Shown here one piece after another: positions 43,508 to 53,909 of a DNA stretch of 64,000 nt. The DNA lies in NCBI RefSeq assembly GCF_012927165.1, contig NZ_JABBGA010000010.1:62001-126000 (forward strand). Reading direction: 5' to 3'. A program made the position numbers and the translations under genes. Source of the DNA: Zoogloea dura (GTDB taxonomy: Bacteria; Pseudomonadota; Gammaproteobacteria; Burkholderiales; Rhodocyclaceae). Position 1 is the stretch's first letter, and each line of letters opens with the position of its first letter. The notes beneath the pieces are model-generated. The model had not been told where the DNA came from, ran no database searches, and saw nothing but the letters and a program-made list of their open reading frames with translations.

Positions 43508-44065
43508 ATGAAACTCAAGAGGTTCAGTGAAACGACCCGATGGCTGCCAATAGGCGTATCGATTTTCGCTGGAATGTCGAACTACAGCCTCGCGCATGGG
43601 GCCACGACCATATTCTCGTACTCCGGCCCTGCCACGCCGATCCCAGACGGTATCGATCTCTCGGGCTCCCTTCCAGGTGCAGAGGTTGGGACGCCGATTA
43701 CCGTATCGGGTCTCACCCCGGCCTGATCGGCAAGATAACCCTGAGCATAGACGGGACGGCGTGCTCGGCCACAGGGGCTGCACCACCGTCGGCATCGATC
43801 ATACTTTTGTGAATGACTTGCGGATCAAGCTACGCTCACCAACCAGCACCGGGGTCGTGGTAATCCAACACTCACGGAAGTGGCAACAATCTCTGCCAAG
43901 TCGTGCTGGATGACGCTGCGGCCACATCCATCCAGACCGCGGTTACGGCCCCGGCACCTTTCACCGGAACGTGGGCCCCCAATGCACCGCGGTCGGCCTT
44001 TGCCGGGCAAAGCGCAACGGCATCTGGACCTTGCTGGCGTTCGGGAGCATCGTACTGATGCATCG
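43508..44065 (+). pseudogene. Degraded exported protein with proprotein convertase P-like domain
   Basis: The first frame starts MKLKRFSETTRW with a signal-peptide-like region, then FSYSGPATPIPDGIDLSG. The homologous text continues in other frames: GKITLSIDG near 43730, VGIDHTFVNDLRIKLRSPT near 43790, LCQVVLDDAAATSIQTAVTAP from 43885, and NGIWTLLAF near 44017. Together these spell the P-domain (IDHTFxxDLxIxLxSPxGT ... FxGxxxNGTWTL) found in secreted bacterial proteins, often with CTERM sorting tails. At least four frameshifts, near 43722, 43777, 43880 and 44015, make it non-functional. Confidence 0.8.
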
Positions 44066-44188
44066 CTGTCACTAGCCAAGAAAAGCAAGATGCTCAGCCA
44101 GGAAGCCCACCCCACGGTGGACTTTTCTATTGCCCGCGACGAGCCCTGGTGAGCCCCAATTCCGTGGAGGTCCCGCCCGCGTGAACGC

Positions 44189-44219
44189 AAAAACGCCGAC
44201 CACATGGATCGGCGTTTTT
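44189..44219. terminator. Bidirectional terminator
   Basis: AAAAACGCCGA / TCGGCGTTTTT stem with a 9-nt loop, between the pseudogene and the minus-strand tRNA-Phe. Confidence 0.85.
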
Positions 44220-44231
44220 ACTTAAATATCT

Positions 44232-44307
44232 TGGTGGCCAGTCGCGGAATCGAACCACGGACACGCGGATTTTCAATCCGCTGCTCTACCAACTGAGCTA
44301 ACTGGCC
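44232..44307 (-). tRNA. tRNA-Phe (GAA)
   Basis: A 76-nt cloverleaf on the minus strand with CCA encoded. Acceptor GGCCAGT pairs with ACTGGCC; D-loop AGCTCAGTTGGTAGAGC; anticodon stem-loop CGGAT-TGAAAAT-CCG region gives anticodon GAA; T-loop GTTCGATTC. All stems are intact. Confidence 0.97.
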
Positions 44308-44402
44308 TAAGAGAGAGCGCATTATAGGAGCCATTCCCGTCTTCGTCAAGAGGAATCTGAGCTTTCTCACAATTACGCGAGCTCGATCACCATTCAGGAC
44401 GC

Positions 44403-45902
44403 TCAAGCGGGCGGAAACTGCTCCCGTACGGCAGCAGGCAGCGGAGCATCTGTATCGTCAGCCGTTCCACGGCTACGAGGAAACACAACCTGTGCGATGG
44501 TGCCCTTCCCAGAGGGGTTGGGGATGAGGCTGACTTTTGCGCGGTGCAGTTCGGCAATCTCGCGGACGATGGGAAGGCCGAGACCGGAGCCGCTTTCGGT
44601 GCTCCCCAGGACGCGGTAAAAGCGCTCGAAGACACGTTCCCTGTCGGAGTCCGGCACGCCGATCCCGGTGTCCTCCACCTCAACGATGGCACGCTCGGTG
44701 GCGATGGTTCGCACGGTGACGCAGCCGCCTTCGGGGGTGTACTTGATGGCGTTGTCGATGAGGTTCTTGAGCAGTTCGCCAAGCAGGACGGGGTTGCCAT
44801 CGATGACTAGGGGAGCCTCGGTGGTTTCCAGGCCGAAGTCGATGTTCTTCTGGCGGGCACGCGGCACGAAATCGCTGAGCATGGTGCGAAGCAGGCTTTC
44901 CAGGTCGACACGCTCGACCGCGTAGATCTTCTCGTAGCTGGCTTCCGCGCGGGCCAGTGACAGCAGCTGATTGATGAGGTGCCCCGCGCGCTCGGCGCTT
45001 TGCGAGATATGCACCAGTGAGCGGTGCACCTGTGTCGGGTCTGTTTCCATCAGGGCAAGGTCGGTCTGCATGCGCAGGCCGGTGAGGGGGGTGCGCATCT
45101 GGTGGGCCGCATCCGCAATGAAACGCTGTTGCGCCTGCAGGTTTTCCTCAAGGCGCGCCATCATCTCGTTGAAGGCGATGATCAGTGGCCGCACCTCTTC
45201 GGGCACACCGGAGACCGAGATCGGCGACAGGTCGGACGGGCGCCGCCGACGGATCAGGCGCTGCAGGTTATTGAGGGGTGCGATGCCGCGCGAGAGGCCC
45301 ATCCAGACCAGGATGACGGCAATCGGAATGATTGCGAACTGGGGCAGCAGCACCCCCGTGACGACACGGGATGCGAGGGTGCTGCGCTTGTTGCGGGTTT
45401 CAGCGACCTGGAGCAGCACCAACTTGCCCGGCTGACTGTCGATGGGCTGCAGAAACTGGTAAGCGACACGGACCTCCTCGCCGGCGATGCTCTCATCGCG
45501 GAACATGACCAGGTCGGGCACCACGCTGTCGGGCGAAGCGATGGGAGGGATGTCCTTGTCACCGGCCAGGAGCTCGCCCTTGAAGCCGATGACCTGATAG
45601 TAGACCGTGTCATCCTCGTCCGCGCGCAGGATCAGCCTGGCCGGAGCAGGAAAATTGACGCGGGCCTGCCCTCCCTCCAGCTTGACCAGCCGAGCGATGG
45701 CCCGCACGTTGACGGCGAGCGCCTGGTCGTAGGGCTGGTTGGCAATGCTGTTGGCGACGTTGTGGGTGACGATGATGGAGATGGGCCACAGAAAAAGCAG
45801 CGGCGCCAGCATCCAGTCGAGGATTTCCCCGAACAGCGAGTTGAAGGCCTTGCCGTCCCCCTCACCCTCATCTGCCGCCTTGCGCCACCTAGGCGACCAC
45901 AT
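44403..45902 (-). CDS. TctE/QseC-type sensor histidine kinase
   Basis: A 499-aa membrane kinase. Two transmembrane helices (about 30-50 and 180-205) flank a periplasmic domain with the TctE-like N-terminal pattern (YYQVIGFKGELLAGD). HAMP is followed by HisKA (DAAHQMRTPLTGLRMQ) and HATPase with NLIDNAIKYTPEGG, DTGIGVP and GSGLGLPIV. It overlaps its response regulator by 14 bp. TctE relatives often sense carboxylates; proximity to acetate genes makes that possible but unproven. Confidence 0.92.
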   Translation of the reverse strand: MWSPRWRKAADEGEGDGKAFNSLFGEILDWMLAPLLFLWPISIIVTHNVANSIANQPYDQALAVNVRAIARLVKLEGGQARVNFPAPARLILRADEDDTVYYQVIGFKGELLAGDKDIPPIASPDSVVPDLVMFRDESIAGEEVRVAYQFLQPIDSQPGKLVLLQVAETRNKRSTLASRVVTGVLLPQFAIIPIAVILVWMGLSRGIAPLNNLQRLIRRRRPSDLSPISVSGVPEEVRPLIIAFNEMMARLEENLQAQQRFIADAAHQMRTPLTGLRMQTDLALMETDPTQVHRSLVHISQSAERAGHLINQLLSLARAEASYEKIYAVERVDLESLLRTMLSDFVPRARQKNIDFGLETTEAPLVIDGNPVLLGELLKNLIDNAIKYTPEGGCVTVRTIATERAIVEVEDTGIGVPDSDRERVFERFYRVLGSTESGSGLGLPIVREIAELHRAKVSLIPNPSGKGTIAQVVFPRSRGTADDTDAPLPAAVREQFPPA

Positions 45903-46563
45903 CAGGCTTTTCCAGGCAGTATCCCAGCCCTCTCACCGTCACGATCTGCACGCCACTCTGTTCTAGCTTCTTGCGCAGACGATGGACATAGACCTCGATG
46001 GCGTTGTTGGAGACTTCCTCACCCCAGCCACACAGGTGGTCCACCAGTTGCTCCTTGCTCACCAGGCGGCCCGCGCGCAGGAGCAGGACCTCGAGCAGCC
46101 CGATCTCACGGGCGGAGAGTTCGATCACCTGGCCATCGATCTTGGCCACGCGATCGGCCTGGTCATAGACGAGGCGCGCATATTCGATGCAGCGGGCCTG
46201 CCCCGTACCGCGCCGGGTCAGGGCACGCACACGGGCTTCAAGTTCAGGGAGGGCAAAGGGCTTGGTGAGATAGTCATCCGCACCGGCATCCAACCCCCGC
46301 ACCCGGTCTTCAACGCCATCCTGGGCAGTGAGTATGAGTACCGGCAAGGCGCACTTGCGCGCCCTCAGGCGACGCAGGACCTCGATGCCGGAGAGCTTGG
46401 GCAAACCCAGATCAAGGATGAGCAGATCGAAAGTCTGGCTCATCAGGGCCGCATCCGCACCGGCGCCGTTGGGAACATGATCGACGGCATATCCGGCTTT
46501 TTTGAGGGCACGGCACAGGCCGTCCGCGATGATCGGGTCATCTTCAGCCAACAGGATCCGCAT
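45889..46563 (-). CDS. OmpR/TctD-type response regulator
   Basis: A 224-aa transcription regulator. The receiver domain (1-115) has phospho-acceptor D51 in LLILDLGLPKLSG and the lysine in DYLTKPF. The C-terminal winged helix (about 125-222) contains VYVHRLRKKLEQSGVQIVTVRGLGYCL. Partner of the overlapping kinase. Divergent from nothing close; 413 bp separates it from actP. Confidence 0.94.
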   Translation of the reverse strand: MRILLAEDDPIIADGLCRALKKAGYAVDHVPNGAGADAALMSQTFDLLILDLGLPKLSGIEVLRRLRARKCALPVLILTAQDGVEDRVRGLDAGADDYLTKPFALPELEARVRALTRRGTGQARCIEYARLVYDQADRVAKIDGQVIELSAREIGLLEVLLLRAGRLVSKEQLVDHLCGWGEEVSNNAIEVYVHRLRKKLEQSGVQIVTVRGLGYCLEKPDVVA

Positions 46564-46685
46564 GGCGTCCTTCGCAGGGGCAGGAGTGTAAGTTTGAAGT
46601 AAGCGGACTGGAGCACATTAGGCCCGCTGTTCTCCTTTTACTCGGTCTTGGGGGCACGTCTGCTGCGCAAGCGGCGACAACGCCT
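46564..46685 (+). ncRNA. Possible small RNA ending in an orphan terminator
   Basis: A plus-strand terminator (46686-46729) has no plus-strand gene in front of it; the only upstream genes are on the minus strand. A TTGAAG at about 46592, then 17 bp and a weak -10, could start a transcript of about 110-130 nt. No known RNA family was recognised. Low confidence. Confidence 0.25.
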
Positions 46686-46729
46686 CGGGGGCTGGCCCGC
46701 CCGACGGGCCAACCCCCGCCGTCTTTTTT
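46686..46729 (+). terminator. Orphan terminator
   Basis: GGGGGCTGGCCCG / CGGGCCAACCCCC stem with a CCCGA loop (one internal mismatch), then GCCGTC and seven T. Orientation is plus strand by the T-run. Confidence 0.75.
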
Positions 46730-46895
46730 TGTCGCTCAACAAGTCCCGACATCCTCACCCTGACGCGCGCTGGCGCTGGTCGGGGCATTGTTACATCCCA
46801 AGACAAATCCGCCTGAGTCTAGCACAGGGCAGTAGGCCCAATGGCAGCAGGGCTTTCACGCCGCCTGCTTCCCCGGATAACGCCCGCACAACAAA

Positions 46896-46931
46896 CAAAA
46901 CCCCGGCTGCCTTTCGGCGAGCCGGGGTTTT
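46896..46931. terminator. Terminator after actP
   Basis: AAAACCCCGGCT / AGCCGGGGTTTTT stem with an 11-nt loop, 46 bp beyond the actP stop on the minus strand. The A-run and T-run allow function in both directions. Confidence 0.85.
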
Positions 46932-46976
46932 TCACCTGCACCCGCCCGGTCACGCCAGGCAGGGGAAGGACAGGAC

Positions 46977-48725
46977 TTAGTGGCCGGAAGCGCCCGAAGC
47001 ACCAATGCCGGTCTCGGAGCGGATCAACTGCGCCGCGAAGTCGGCACGCTCCTGCTCGGCGTTCTTGCTGCGGTCGAGCACCGAGAAGAGCCAGATCCCG
47101 ACAAAACCGATGGTCATCGAGAACAGGCAGGGCGAGGTGTAGGGGAACCAGGCGGAGCCCTTCGGATTGCCAAGGGTGGCTTCCCAGACAGACGGGGAGA
47201 CCACGGTCAGCGCCACGGAAGAGATCAGACCCAGGAAGCCACCAATCACCGCACCCTTGGTGGTGCAGTCCTTCCACAGCACGCTCATGAAGAGCACCGG
47301 GAAGTTGGCGGACGCGGCGATGGCAAAGGCCAGGGACACCATGAAGGCGATGTTCTGCTTTTCGAAGGCGATACCCAGAACCACGGCAACGATGCCCAGC
47401 ACAATGGTGGTGATGCGGGAGACGCGCAGCTCGGAAGCAGAGTCGGCATTGCCCTTCTTGAACACCGTGGCGTACAGGTCATGGGACACAGCCGATGCGC
47501 CGGACAGGGTCAGACCGGCAACCACGGCCAGGATGGTGGCAAAGGCAACCGCGGAGATGAAGCCGAGGAAGATGTTGCCGCCAACCGCATTGGCCAGGTG
47601 AATGGCCGCCATGTTGCCGCCGCCCTTCAGGGTGCCCTTGGCATCCAGGAAGGTCGGATCGGTCAGCACGAAGCAGATGGCGCCGAAGCCGATGATGAAG
47701 GTCAGGATGTAGAAGTAGCCGATCCAGACGGTCGCCCAGCCCACGGACTTGCGTGCTTCCTTGGCATCCGGCACCGTGAAGAAGCGCATCAGGATGTGGG
47801 GCAGACCAGCGGTACCGAACATCAGGGCCATGCCGAAGGAGATGGCAGAGATCGGATCCTTCACGAAGGTACCCGGACCCATGATGGAATCGCCCTTCTT
47901 GGCAGCGGCGACGGCCACATCGATACCCTTGGCGGCCGCTTCCTCGATCAGCTTGGCATCCTTGGCAGCCAGGGCAGTCTTGATCTCGACGGCCTTGGCA
48001 AACATGGCTTCAGGGCTGAAACCGAACTTCACCAGCACCATAAAGGCCATGAAGGACGCGCCAGCCAGCAGCAGCACGGCCTTGATGATCTGCACCCAGG
48101 TGGTGGCGGTCATGCCACCGAAGAGCACGTACACCATCATCAGGGCACCCACGATCACCACGGCCATCCAGTATTCCAGGCCGAAGAGCAGCTTGATCAA
48201 CTGGCCGGCACCGACCATCTGGGCGATGAGGTAGAAGGCCACCACGACCAGCGTGCCGGACGCCGCAAAGGCGCGGATCGGGGTCTGCTGGAAGCGATAG
48301 CCGGCCACGTCGGCAAAGGTGAACTTGCCGAGGTTGCGCAGACGCTCCGCCATCAGGAAGGTGATGATGGGCCAACCCACCAGGAAGCCGATGGAGAAGA
48401 TCAGGCCATCGTAGCCGTTGGCCATCACCGCAGCGGAAATACCCAGGAAGGACGCAGCGGACATGTAGTCGCCGGCGATCGCCAGACCGTTCTGGAAGCC
48501 GGTGATACCGCCGCCTGCCGTGTAGAAGTCAGCCGCCGACTTGGTCTTGGAGGCCGCCCACTTGGTGATGAACATCGTGCCGGCAACGAAGATGCCGAAC
48601 ATGGCGATGGCAGTCCAGTTGGTGGCCTGCTTTTCGGCAATCCCCAGGTCGGCACCGGCCGCCAGCACGGCACCGGATGCAAGGAGTGCCAGCAGGCCGG
48701 CAACGAGTTTGGAAGAGCGCATCAC
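46977..48725 (-). CDS. actP: Cation/acetate symporter
   Basis: A 582-aa sodium:solute symporter family protein with a signal-like N-terminus and about 13 transmembrane helices. Typical ActP segments are [32 protein letters not shown] and [12 protein letters not shown]-like [15 protein letters not shown]. It imports acetate and other short carboxylates. Its start overlaps the DUF485 gene by 4 bp, the usual yjcH-actP pair, and acs lies upstream on the same strand. Confidence 0.97.
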   Translation of the reverse strand: MMRSSKLVAGLLALLASGAVLAAGADLGIAEKQATNWTAIAMFGIFVAGTMFITKWAASKTKSAADFYTAGGGITGFQNGLAIAGDYMSAASFLGISAAVMANGYDGLIFSIGFLVGWPIITFLMAERLRNLGKFTFADVAGYRFQQTPIRAFAASGTLVVVAFYLIAQMVGAGQLIKLLFGLEYWMAVVIVGALMMVYVLFGGMTATTWVQIIKAVLLLAGASFMAFMVLVKFGFSPEAMFAKAVEIKTALAAKDAKLIEEAAAKGIDVAVAAAKKGDSIMGPGTFVKDPISAISFGMALMFGTAGLPHILMRFFTVPDAKEARKSVGWATVWIGYFYILTFIIGFGAICFVLTDPTFLDAKGTLKGGGNMAAIHLANAVGGNIFLGFISAVAFATILAVVAGLTLSGASAVSHDLYATVFKKGNADSASELRVSRITTIVLGIVAVVLGIAFEKQNIAFMVSLAFAIAASANFPVLFMSVLWKDCTTKGAVIGGFLGLISSVALTVVSPSVWEATLGNPKGSAWFPYTSPCLFSMTIGFVGIWLFSVLDRSKNAEQERADFAAQLIRSETGIGASGASGH

Positions 48726-49030
48726 TTGGTGGCCTCCTTGATGACTTGTTCCTTCAGCGCATCAAATTCGGTGTTGGCGCGGCGGATGTAGATACCGGTG
48801 ATGATGACGGTGAACAGGATCACGCCGACACCGATGGGGATCCCCACGGACGTCACGCCAGCCCCCATTTTCTGGGCCAGGAACTCCTTGTTGAACGCAA
48901 TCAGCACGATATAGCCGTAATAAACGACAAGCATCAGGATTGTCATCATCCAGCCATAGCTATTGCGCTTAGAGACCAGCTCCTGGTATTTCGGATTTGC
49001 CCGGATGCGGTCGCCGAGGTCGTCTTTCAT
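48722..49030 (-). CDS. DUF485 membrane protein (YjcH-like)
   Basis: A 102-aa protein with two transmembrane helices (about 27-47 and 60-82) and the conserved [15 protein letters not shown] start of DUF485. It is translationally coupled to actP and is found next to actP in most proteobacteria, probably as an accessory subunit. GGAGAGAT lies 5 bp before the ATG. Confidence 0.95.
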   Translation of the reverse strand: MKDDLGDRIRANPKYQELVSKRNSYGWMMTILMLVVYYGYIVLIAFNKEFLAQKMGAGVTSVGIPIGVGVILFTVIITGIYIRRANTEFDALKEQVIKEATK

Positions 49031-49230
49031 ATCTCTCCTCCTCTTCGAATTAACCTGTGGGGAGCCAAAAGGACTCCTCTAGGGGTGATTGAAAGTTACA
49101 GAGCAACGCTTACGTCGACCTTACGCAGGCAAAAACTACCAAAAACCTTGATCTGCGCGGGTTTTCGCCAACAAGTACATTACCGGAACAACATGCAGGA
49201 TATGCTGCATGGCACAAAAAAGTAGACGAA

Positions 49231-49257
49231 AAAAAGGCGCGATGAACGCGCCTTTTT
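49231..49257. terminator. Terminator after acs
   Basis: AAAAAGGCGCG / CGCGCCTTTTT stem with an ATGAA loop. It lies about 150 bp past the acs stop on the minus strand, separating acs from the DUF485-actP unit. The rest of the 374-bp gap shows no gene; the stretch next to DUF485 (49040-49200) should hold its promoter. Confidence 0.85.
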
Positions 49258-49404
49258 CTCCCCCTCTACCCCCGGCCATACGGCGCCGGGTTCCTCCCCT
49301 GTTATTCCTTTGTCTCAACCGGCATTGATTTTTATATTTCCGGCAATTCGGGGGAATTGCCGGCCGCCGGTTTGCCCGGTCGCGGACCGGGACGGTGAGT
49401 TTGA

Positions 49405-51366
49405 TTAGCCCTTCAGCTGGTCCAGGATGGCCGGGTTTTCCAGCGTGGAGGTGTCCTGGGTGATTTCCTCGCCCTTGGCCAGCTGACGGAGCAGGCGGCG
49501 CATGATCTTGCCGGAACGGGTCTTCGGCAGGTTTTCACCGAAACGGATGTCCTTGGGCTTGGCGATCGGGCCGATTTCCTGGCCGACCCAGTTCTGCAGT
49601 TCCTTGAGCACCTTGGCCGCCTCGTCGCCGGTCGGACGGGCACCCTTGAGCACCACGAAGGCCACGATGGCTTCGCCGGTCAGATCGTCCGGACGGCCAA
49701 CCACGGCAGCCTCGGCCACCTTCTCGTGGGCCACCAGGGCGGATTCGATTTCCATCGTGCCCATGCGGTGACCGGAGACGTTCAGCACGTCATCGATACG
49801 ACCGGTGATGGTGAAGTAGCCTGTGTCCTTGTCGCGGATCGCGCCGTCGCCCGCCAGGTACAGCTTGCCCTGGAAGTCGGCCGGGTAGTAGGACTTCACG
49901 AAACGCTCCGGATCGCCCCAGATGTTGCGGATCATGGACGGCCACGGACGCTTCACGACCAGGATGCCGCCCTGGCCCCAGGGCACTTCGGTGCCGGTTT
50001 CGTCGACCACGGCGGCCTGGATGCCCGGGAAGGGCAGCGTGCAGGAGCCGGGGATCAGCGGGGTGGCACCGGGCAGCGGGGTGATCATGTGGCCGCCGGT
50101 CTCGGTCTGCCAGAAGGTATCCACGATCGGGCAGCGGCCGCCACCGATGTTCTCGTGGTACCACTCCCAGGCCGCCGGGTTGATCGGCTCGCCCACGGAA
50201 CCCAGGAGACGCAGCGAAGTGAGGTCGTACTGCTTCGGATGCACGGCCGGGGTGTTGTCCGCGGCCTTGATCAGGGAACGGATGGCGGTCGGCGCGGTGT
50301 AGAAGATGCTGACCTTGTGGTCCTGGATCATCTTCCAGAAGCGGCCGGCGTCCGGATAGGTCGGAACGCCTTCGAAGACGATCTCGGTCGCACCGCAGGC
50401 CAGGGGGCCGTAGGTGATGTAGGTGTGACCCGTGACCCAACCGATGTCGGCGGTACACCAGAAGACATCGTCCGGCTTGATGTCGAAGGTGTATTGCATG
50501 GTCAGGATGGCGTGCAGCAGGTAGCCACCGGTGGAGTGCTGGACGCCCTTCGGCTTGCCGGTGGAACCCGAAGTGTAGAGCAGGAACAGCGGGTGTTCGG
50601 CTTCGACCCACTCGGGTTCGCAGACATCGGACATCTGGGCGACGATTTCATCGGCCCAGATGTCGCGACCGGCAACCATGGCGGTCTCGGCGCCGGTGCG
50701 CTTGACGACCAGCACGCTGGTGATGGTGGGGCAGCCGCTGGCCAGCGCTTCGTCAGCGATGGACTTGAGCGGGAGCGCCTTGCCACCACGGTTCTGGCCG
50801 TCGGAGGTGATCAGCAGCACTGCGCCGGCATCGTTGATGCGGTCGGCCAGCGACTGGGCGGAGAAGCCACCGAAGACGATGGAGTGAGTCGCACCGATGC
50901 GGGCGCAGGCCTGCATGGCAACGACGCCCTCGATGGACATCGGCAGGTAGATGACGACGCGGTCACCCTTCTTGACGCCTTGCGCCTTGAGGGCGTTGGC
51001 AAACTTGGAGACGCGGGTCAGCAGGTCGGAGTAGGTGACCTTGGCGATGTCGCCCTTGTCGCCTTCAAAGATCAATGCAACCTTGTCGCCCAGGCCCTTT
51101 TGGACCTGCCGATCCAGGCAGTTGTAGGACACGTTGAGCTTGCCATCGGCAAACCACTTGAAGAACGGCGCATTGCTTTCATCCAGGACCTGGGTGAAAG
51201 GCGTCTGCCAGTCGATCAGCTCCTTGGCGCGCTTGCCCCAGAAACCCTCGTAGTCCTTATCGGCTTCGGCAACCAGCGCCTTGTACGCTTCCATGCCCGA
51301 CACGGCCGCGTTCTTCACCACCTCTTCGGACGGATAGTAGAACTTCTGGGTGGTTTCGCTCGTCAT
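49405..51366 (-). CDS. acs: Acetyl-CoA synthetase
   Basis: A 653-aa AMP-forming enzyme making acetyl-CoA from acetate. Motifs are [15 protein letters not shown] (P-loop), [11 protein letters not shown], the [14 protein letters not shown]-like hinge, and [13 protein letters not shown] with the acetylatable lysine near the C-terminus. The start at 51366 is preceded by GGAGAGGTG. It acts with ActP and the DUF485 protein downstream in acetate uptake, and can also use acetate derived from ethanolamine. Confidence 0.98.
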   Translation of the reverse strand: MTSETTQKFYYPSEEVVKNAAVSGMEAYKALVAEADKDYEGFWGKRAKELIDWQTPFTQVLDESNAPFFKWFADGKLNVSYNCLDRQVQKGLGDKVALIFEGDKGDIAKVTYSDLLTRVSKFANALKAQGVKKGDRVVIYLPMSIEGVVAMQACARIGATHSIVFGGFSAQSLADRINDAGAVLLITSDGQNRGGKALPLKSIADEALASGCPTITSVLVVKRTGAETAMVAGRDIWADEIVAQMSDVCEPEWVEAEHPLFLLYTSGSTGKPKGVQHSTGGYLLHAILTMQYTFDIKPDDVFWCTADIGWVTGHTYITYGPLACGATEIVFEGVPTYPDAGRFWKMIQDHKVSIFYTAPTAIRSLIKAADNTPAVHPKQYDLTSLRLLGSVGEPINPAAWEWYHENIGGGRCPIVDTFWQTETGGHMITPLPGATPLIPGSCTLPFPGIQAAVVDETGTEVPWGQGGILVVKRPWPSMIRNIWGDPERFVKSYYPADFQGKLYLAGDGAIRDKDTGYFTITGRIDDVLNVSGHRMGTMEIESALVAHEKVAEAAVVGRPDDLTGEAIVAFVVLKGARPTGDEAAKVLKELQNWVGQEIGPIAKPKDIRFGENLPKTRSGKIMRRLLRQLAKGEEITQDTSTLENPAILDQLKG

Positions 51367-51723
51367 TTTTTCACCTCTCCTCGTGTTATGAGTGTGCAAC
51401 GTGGGTAGCTCTGAAACCTGTTCTGGGCGGGGAAGCCTGGCCGCTTGTGCCTGTTTTTCTTGTTGCTTGCTGTGGATGCACGCGCCGTTTCTGATTTTTC
51501 TTGGAGTACCGGGCCCTGGGTCCGAGCGGCATTAGAAGCGATCAATCTTACACATGACTTACACCTGCCGAGTTTGGTCCGGCATGGCCACGCCCTCCCC
51601 GGCGACCAGCCCCTCCGGCCCGGTGCGGAATGTGTCTGACGGTCAACTAATGGAACTACAGCTTTACAGGCCTCATTATTCCAATAGAATTAATCCAAAT
51701 GACATCCAAGAACCCGCTCCCCA
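51367..51723. other. Divergent promoter region between acs and secretin gene (357 bp)
   Basis: No supportable gene. It contains the acs upstream region on one side and, on the other, a probable sigma-70 promoter for the secretin gene (listed separately). Confidence 0.5.
51663..51690 (+). promoter_or_regulatory. Probable sigma-70 promoter for the secretion cluster
   Basis: TTTACA (51663-51668) and TAGAAT (51685-51690) are separated by 16 bp in an AT-rich stretch, 33 bp before the secretin start. Confidence 0.5.
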
Positions 51724-53568
51724 ATGCACATTCCAAACCGGTTCCTGCTGCCTGCAAGCCTGTTGCTGGGTGCCTGTGCATCCCCGCCCGACTTCCCCCC
51801 GGGCTCCGGCCATCTCGGCCCCCTGGTGCCTGACCGCCCCATGACGGCGCAGGCTCCGGCATCCCCCCGGCCGCCACCCACGCCGCCCAGCCAGGCACCG
51901 GGCTCCGCTTTGCCGCTCGAGACCTATTCTGTCGTCGTCACCGGCGTCCGGCTCCAGGACCTGCTCTTCGCCCTCGCGCGGGACGCCCACCTGAACGTGG
52001 ACATTCACCCAGGCATCACCGGCAGCGTCACACTCAACGCGATCGACCAGACCCTGCCGCAGATCCTGGCCCGCATTGCCCGTCAGGCGGATGTGCGCTT
52101 CGAGTTCGATGGCCCCACGCTACGGGTGATGCCCGACACCCCCTTCCTGCGCATCTACCGGCTCGACTACGTCAACCTGAGCCGCCAGATGTCGGGCACC
52201 GTCGCCACCAACACCCAGATCGCCACCAGCGGCGCAGGCAGTGTTGCGGCGGGGCAATCCGCCAGCGCCAATCCGATCGGTGGCGGCAACATCTCGGCAA
52301 CCCGCATCGAAAACACCTCCCGCAACCAGTTCTGGGACTCCGTCGAAAAGAACCTCAAGGATCTGCTGCGGGAGACGGACAAGATTCTGCCCGAAGGCTC
52401 CAGCGAAACCCTCATCGAGAACTCGGGATCCAGCGTCACGACAGGATCTGCCGTGCCTGCCGCACCAACCCAGCCGCCACCGGCCCGGGGGCGCAGCACG
52501 ACGCCCCGCAGCACGGCCCAGGGTGGCCCGTCCGCAGCCCAGAGCACCACCACCACGCTGGTCCAGCAATCCACCTTTCGCGAAGCCGCCGCCGTGATCG
52601 CCAACCGCGAGACCGGAGTCCTGACGGTCCGCGCCACCGGACGCCAGCACGGGAAGGTGGAGGAATTCCTGGAGCAGGTCACGCAGGCGGCCCGCCGGCA
52701 AGTCCTGATCGAGGCCACCATCGTCGAGGTCGCCCTGGGAGACACCTACCGGCAAGGCATCGACTGGAGCCGGGTACTGGCCGGAGGCACCCGCTTCGGG
52801 CTGACCGGCCCGGGCCTGGGCAGCACGGCCGGCAGCGGCACCACGCCATTCAGCATCGCCTACCAGAGCCGCGACGGGATTGACTCCACGGTGAAGCTGC
52901 TGGAGAGCTTCGGCACGGTCAAGGTGCTCTCCAGCCCCAAGCTCTCGGTGCTCAACAACCAGACCGCCGCGATCAAGGTCGTCGAGGAATACGTCTATTT
53001 CACGGTCAAGGCCGACACATCCCAGACGACCAACGCCGGCGTCCTGACCACCGTCACCACCACGCCCCAGGCGGTGTCGGTGGGACTGGTGATGACGGTC
53101 ACACCACAGATCAGCGAGACCGACGAGATCATCCTCAACATCCGGCCCACCATCTCCAGCATCTCCGACTTCCGCCGGGATCCCAACCCCAACATCCCGG
53201 CGACCATCCCCAACCTGGTGCCCCAGATCCGGACCCGCGAGATCGAGTCGATCCTGCGTATCGAAAACGGTGAAACCGCCATCCTCGGCGGCCTCATGGA
53301 AGACCGGATCGACTACCGGACCGGCCGCGTTCCGCTGATCGGCAGCCTGCCCCTGTTCGGCGAGGTGTTCACCAGCCGGGACAACGGGGTCCAGAAGACC
53401 GAGCTGGTGATCTTCCTGCGCCCGATGGTGGTCCGGGAAGCCCGGCTCCTCGCCCGGACACCGCAGCTGCGCGAACACCTGCCGGGCGAGGACTTCTTTC
53501 GGAATACCCCACCGCCAGGGCAGCGCAACTTTCCGGGGACATCCCTGCCACTCGAGGCCAGGCCATGA
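51724..53568 (+). CDS. MshL-like secretin lipoprotein
   Basis: A 614-aa outer-membrane channel subunit. It has a lipoprotein signal LLGAC (C18), a Pro-rich linker, a secretin/TonB short N-terminal domain (about 65-135), a low-complexity insert (about 235-290), an N1-like domain and the secretin core (about 350-580), with VEEYVYF, VGLVMTVTPQIS and IGSLPLFGEVFTS ending in TELVIFLRP. The layout matches MSHA pilus MshL. The ribosome site is weak. First of six consecutive genes for one export machine; overlaps the next gene by 4 bp. Confidence 0.92.
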   Translation: MHIPNRFLLPASLLLGACASPPDFPPGSGHLGPLVPDRPMTAQAPASPRPPPTPPSQAPGSALPLETYSVVVTGVRLQDLLFALARDAHLNVDIHPGITGSVTLNAIDQTLPQILARIARQADVRFEFDGPTLRVMPDTPFLRIYRLDYVNLSRQMSGTVATNTQIATSGAGSVAAGQSASANPIGGGNISATRIENTSRNQFWDSVEKNLKDLLRETDKILPEGSSETLIENSGSSVTTGSAVPAAPTQPPPARGRSTTPRSTAQGGPSAAQSTTTTLVQQSTFREAAAVIANRETGVLTVRATGRQHGKVEEFLEQVTQAARRQVLIEATIVEVALGDTYRQGIDWSRVLAGGTRFGLTGPGLGSTAGSGTTPFSIAYQSRDGIDSTVKLLESFGTVKVLSSPKLSVLNNQTAAIKVVEEYVYFTVKADTSQTTNAGVLTTVTTTPQAVSVGLVMTVTPQISETDEIILNIRPTISSISDFRRDPNPNIPATIPNLVPQIRTREIESILRIENGETAILGGLMEDRIDYRTGRVPLIGSLPLFGEVFTSRDNGVQKTELVIFLRPMVVREARLLARTPQLREHLPGEDFFRNTPPPGQRNFPGTSLPLEARP

Positions 53569-53909
53569 CCCGCCCCCCCCACCTCTCCTTCACGCTCGAG
53601 GAAGCCGGGCAAACCCCGGATCCCGGACTGAGCTTCGAATCCTCCGCAGCCCAGGTCATGCCGCCCGCAGAGGCCCGCCCGGCCGCCCCTGCCGCTCCAC
53701 CTGCATCAATGGTCCGTACCCAGCGCCGCACGCTGGCAGACAGGTCGGCGCCATTTGCCCTGGCCGCTGCTGCACTCGCGCTCGCAGCCCTGGCCGGTCT
53801 GCTGGGCTACGAGTGGATGCTTCTCCATGCCGACCAGGCACCCCCTCCCGCCTCGCCAGCGAGCACCGACCACCTCCGGGCCCACACCAGCAGGAGTCCC
53901 AGCCAATGA
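53565..53909 (+). CDS. Small single-pass membrane protein of the secretion cluster
   Basis: A 114-aa protein. A polar Pro/Ala-rich cytosolic part (1-60) is followed by a transmembrane helix (about 62-85, FALAAAALALAALAGLLGYEW) and a short Pro/Ser tail. It overlaps the secretin before and the ATPase after by ATGA at both ends. Its position equals that of MshM/MshN or GspC-like linkers, but it is far shorter and unrelated by sequence. Could be an assembly adaptor; not recognised. Confidence 0.7.
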   Translation: MTRPPHLSFTLEEAGQTPDPGLSFESSAAQVMPPAEARPAAPAAPPASMVRTQRRTLADRSAPFALAAAALALAALAGLLGYEWMLLHADQAPPPASPASTDHLRAHTSRSPSQ

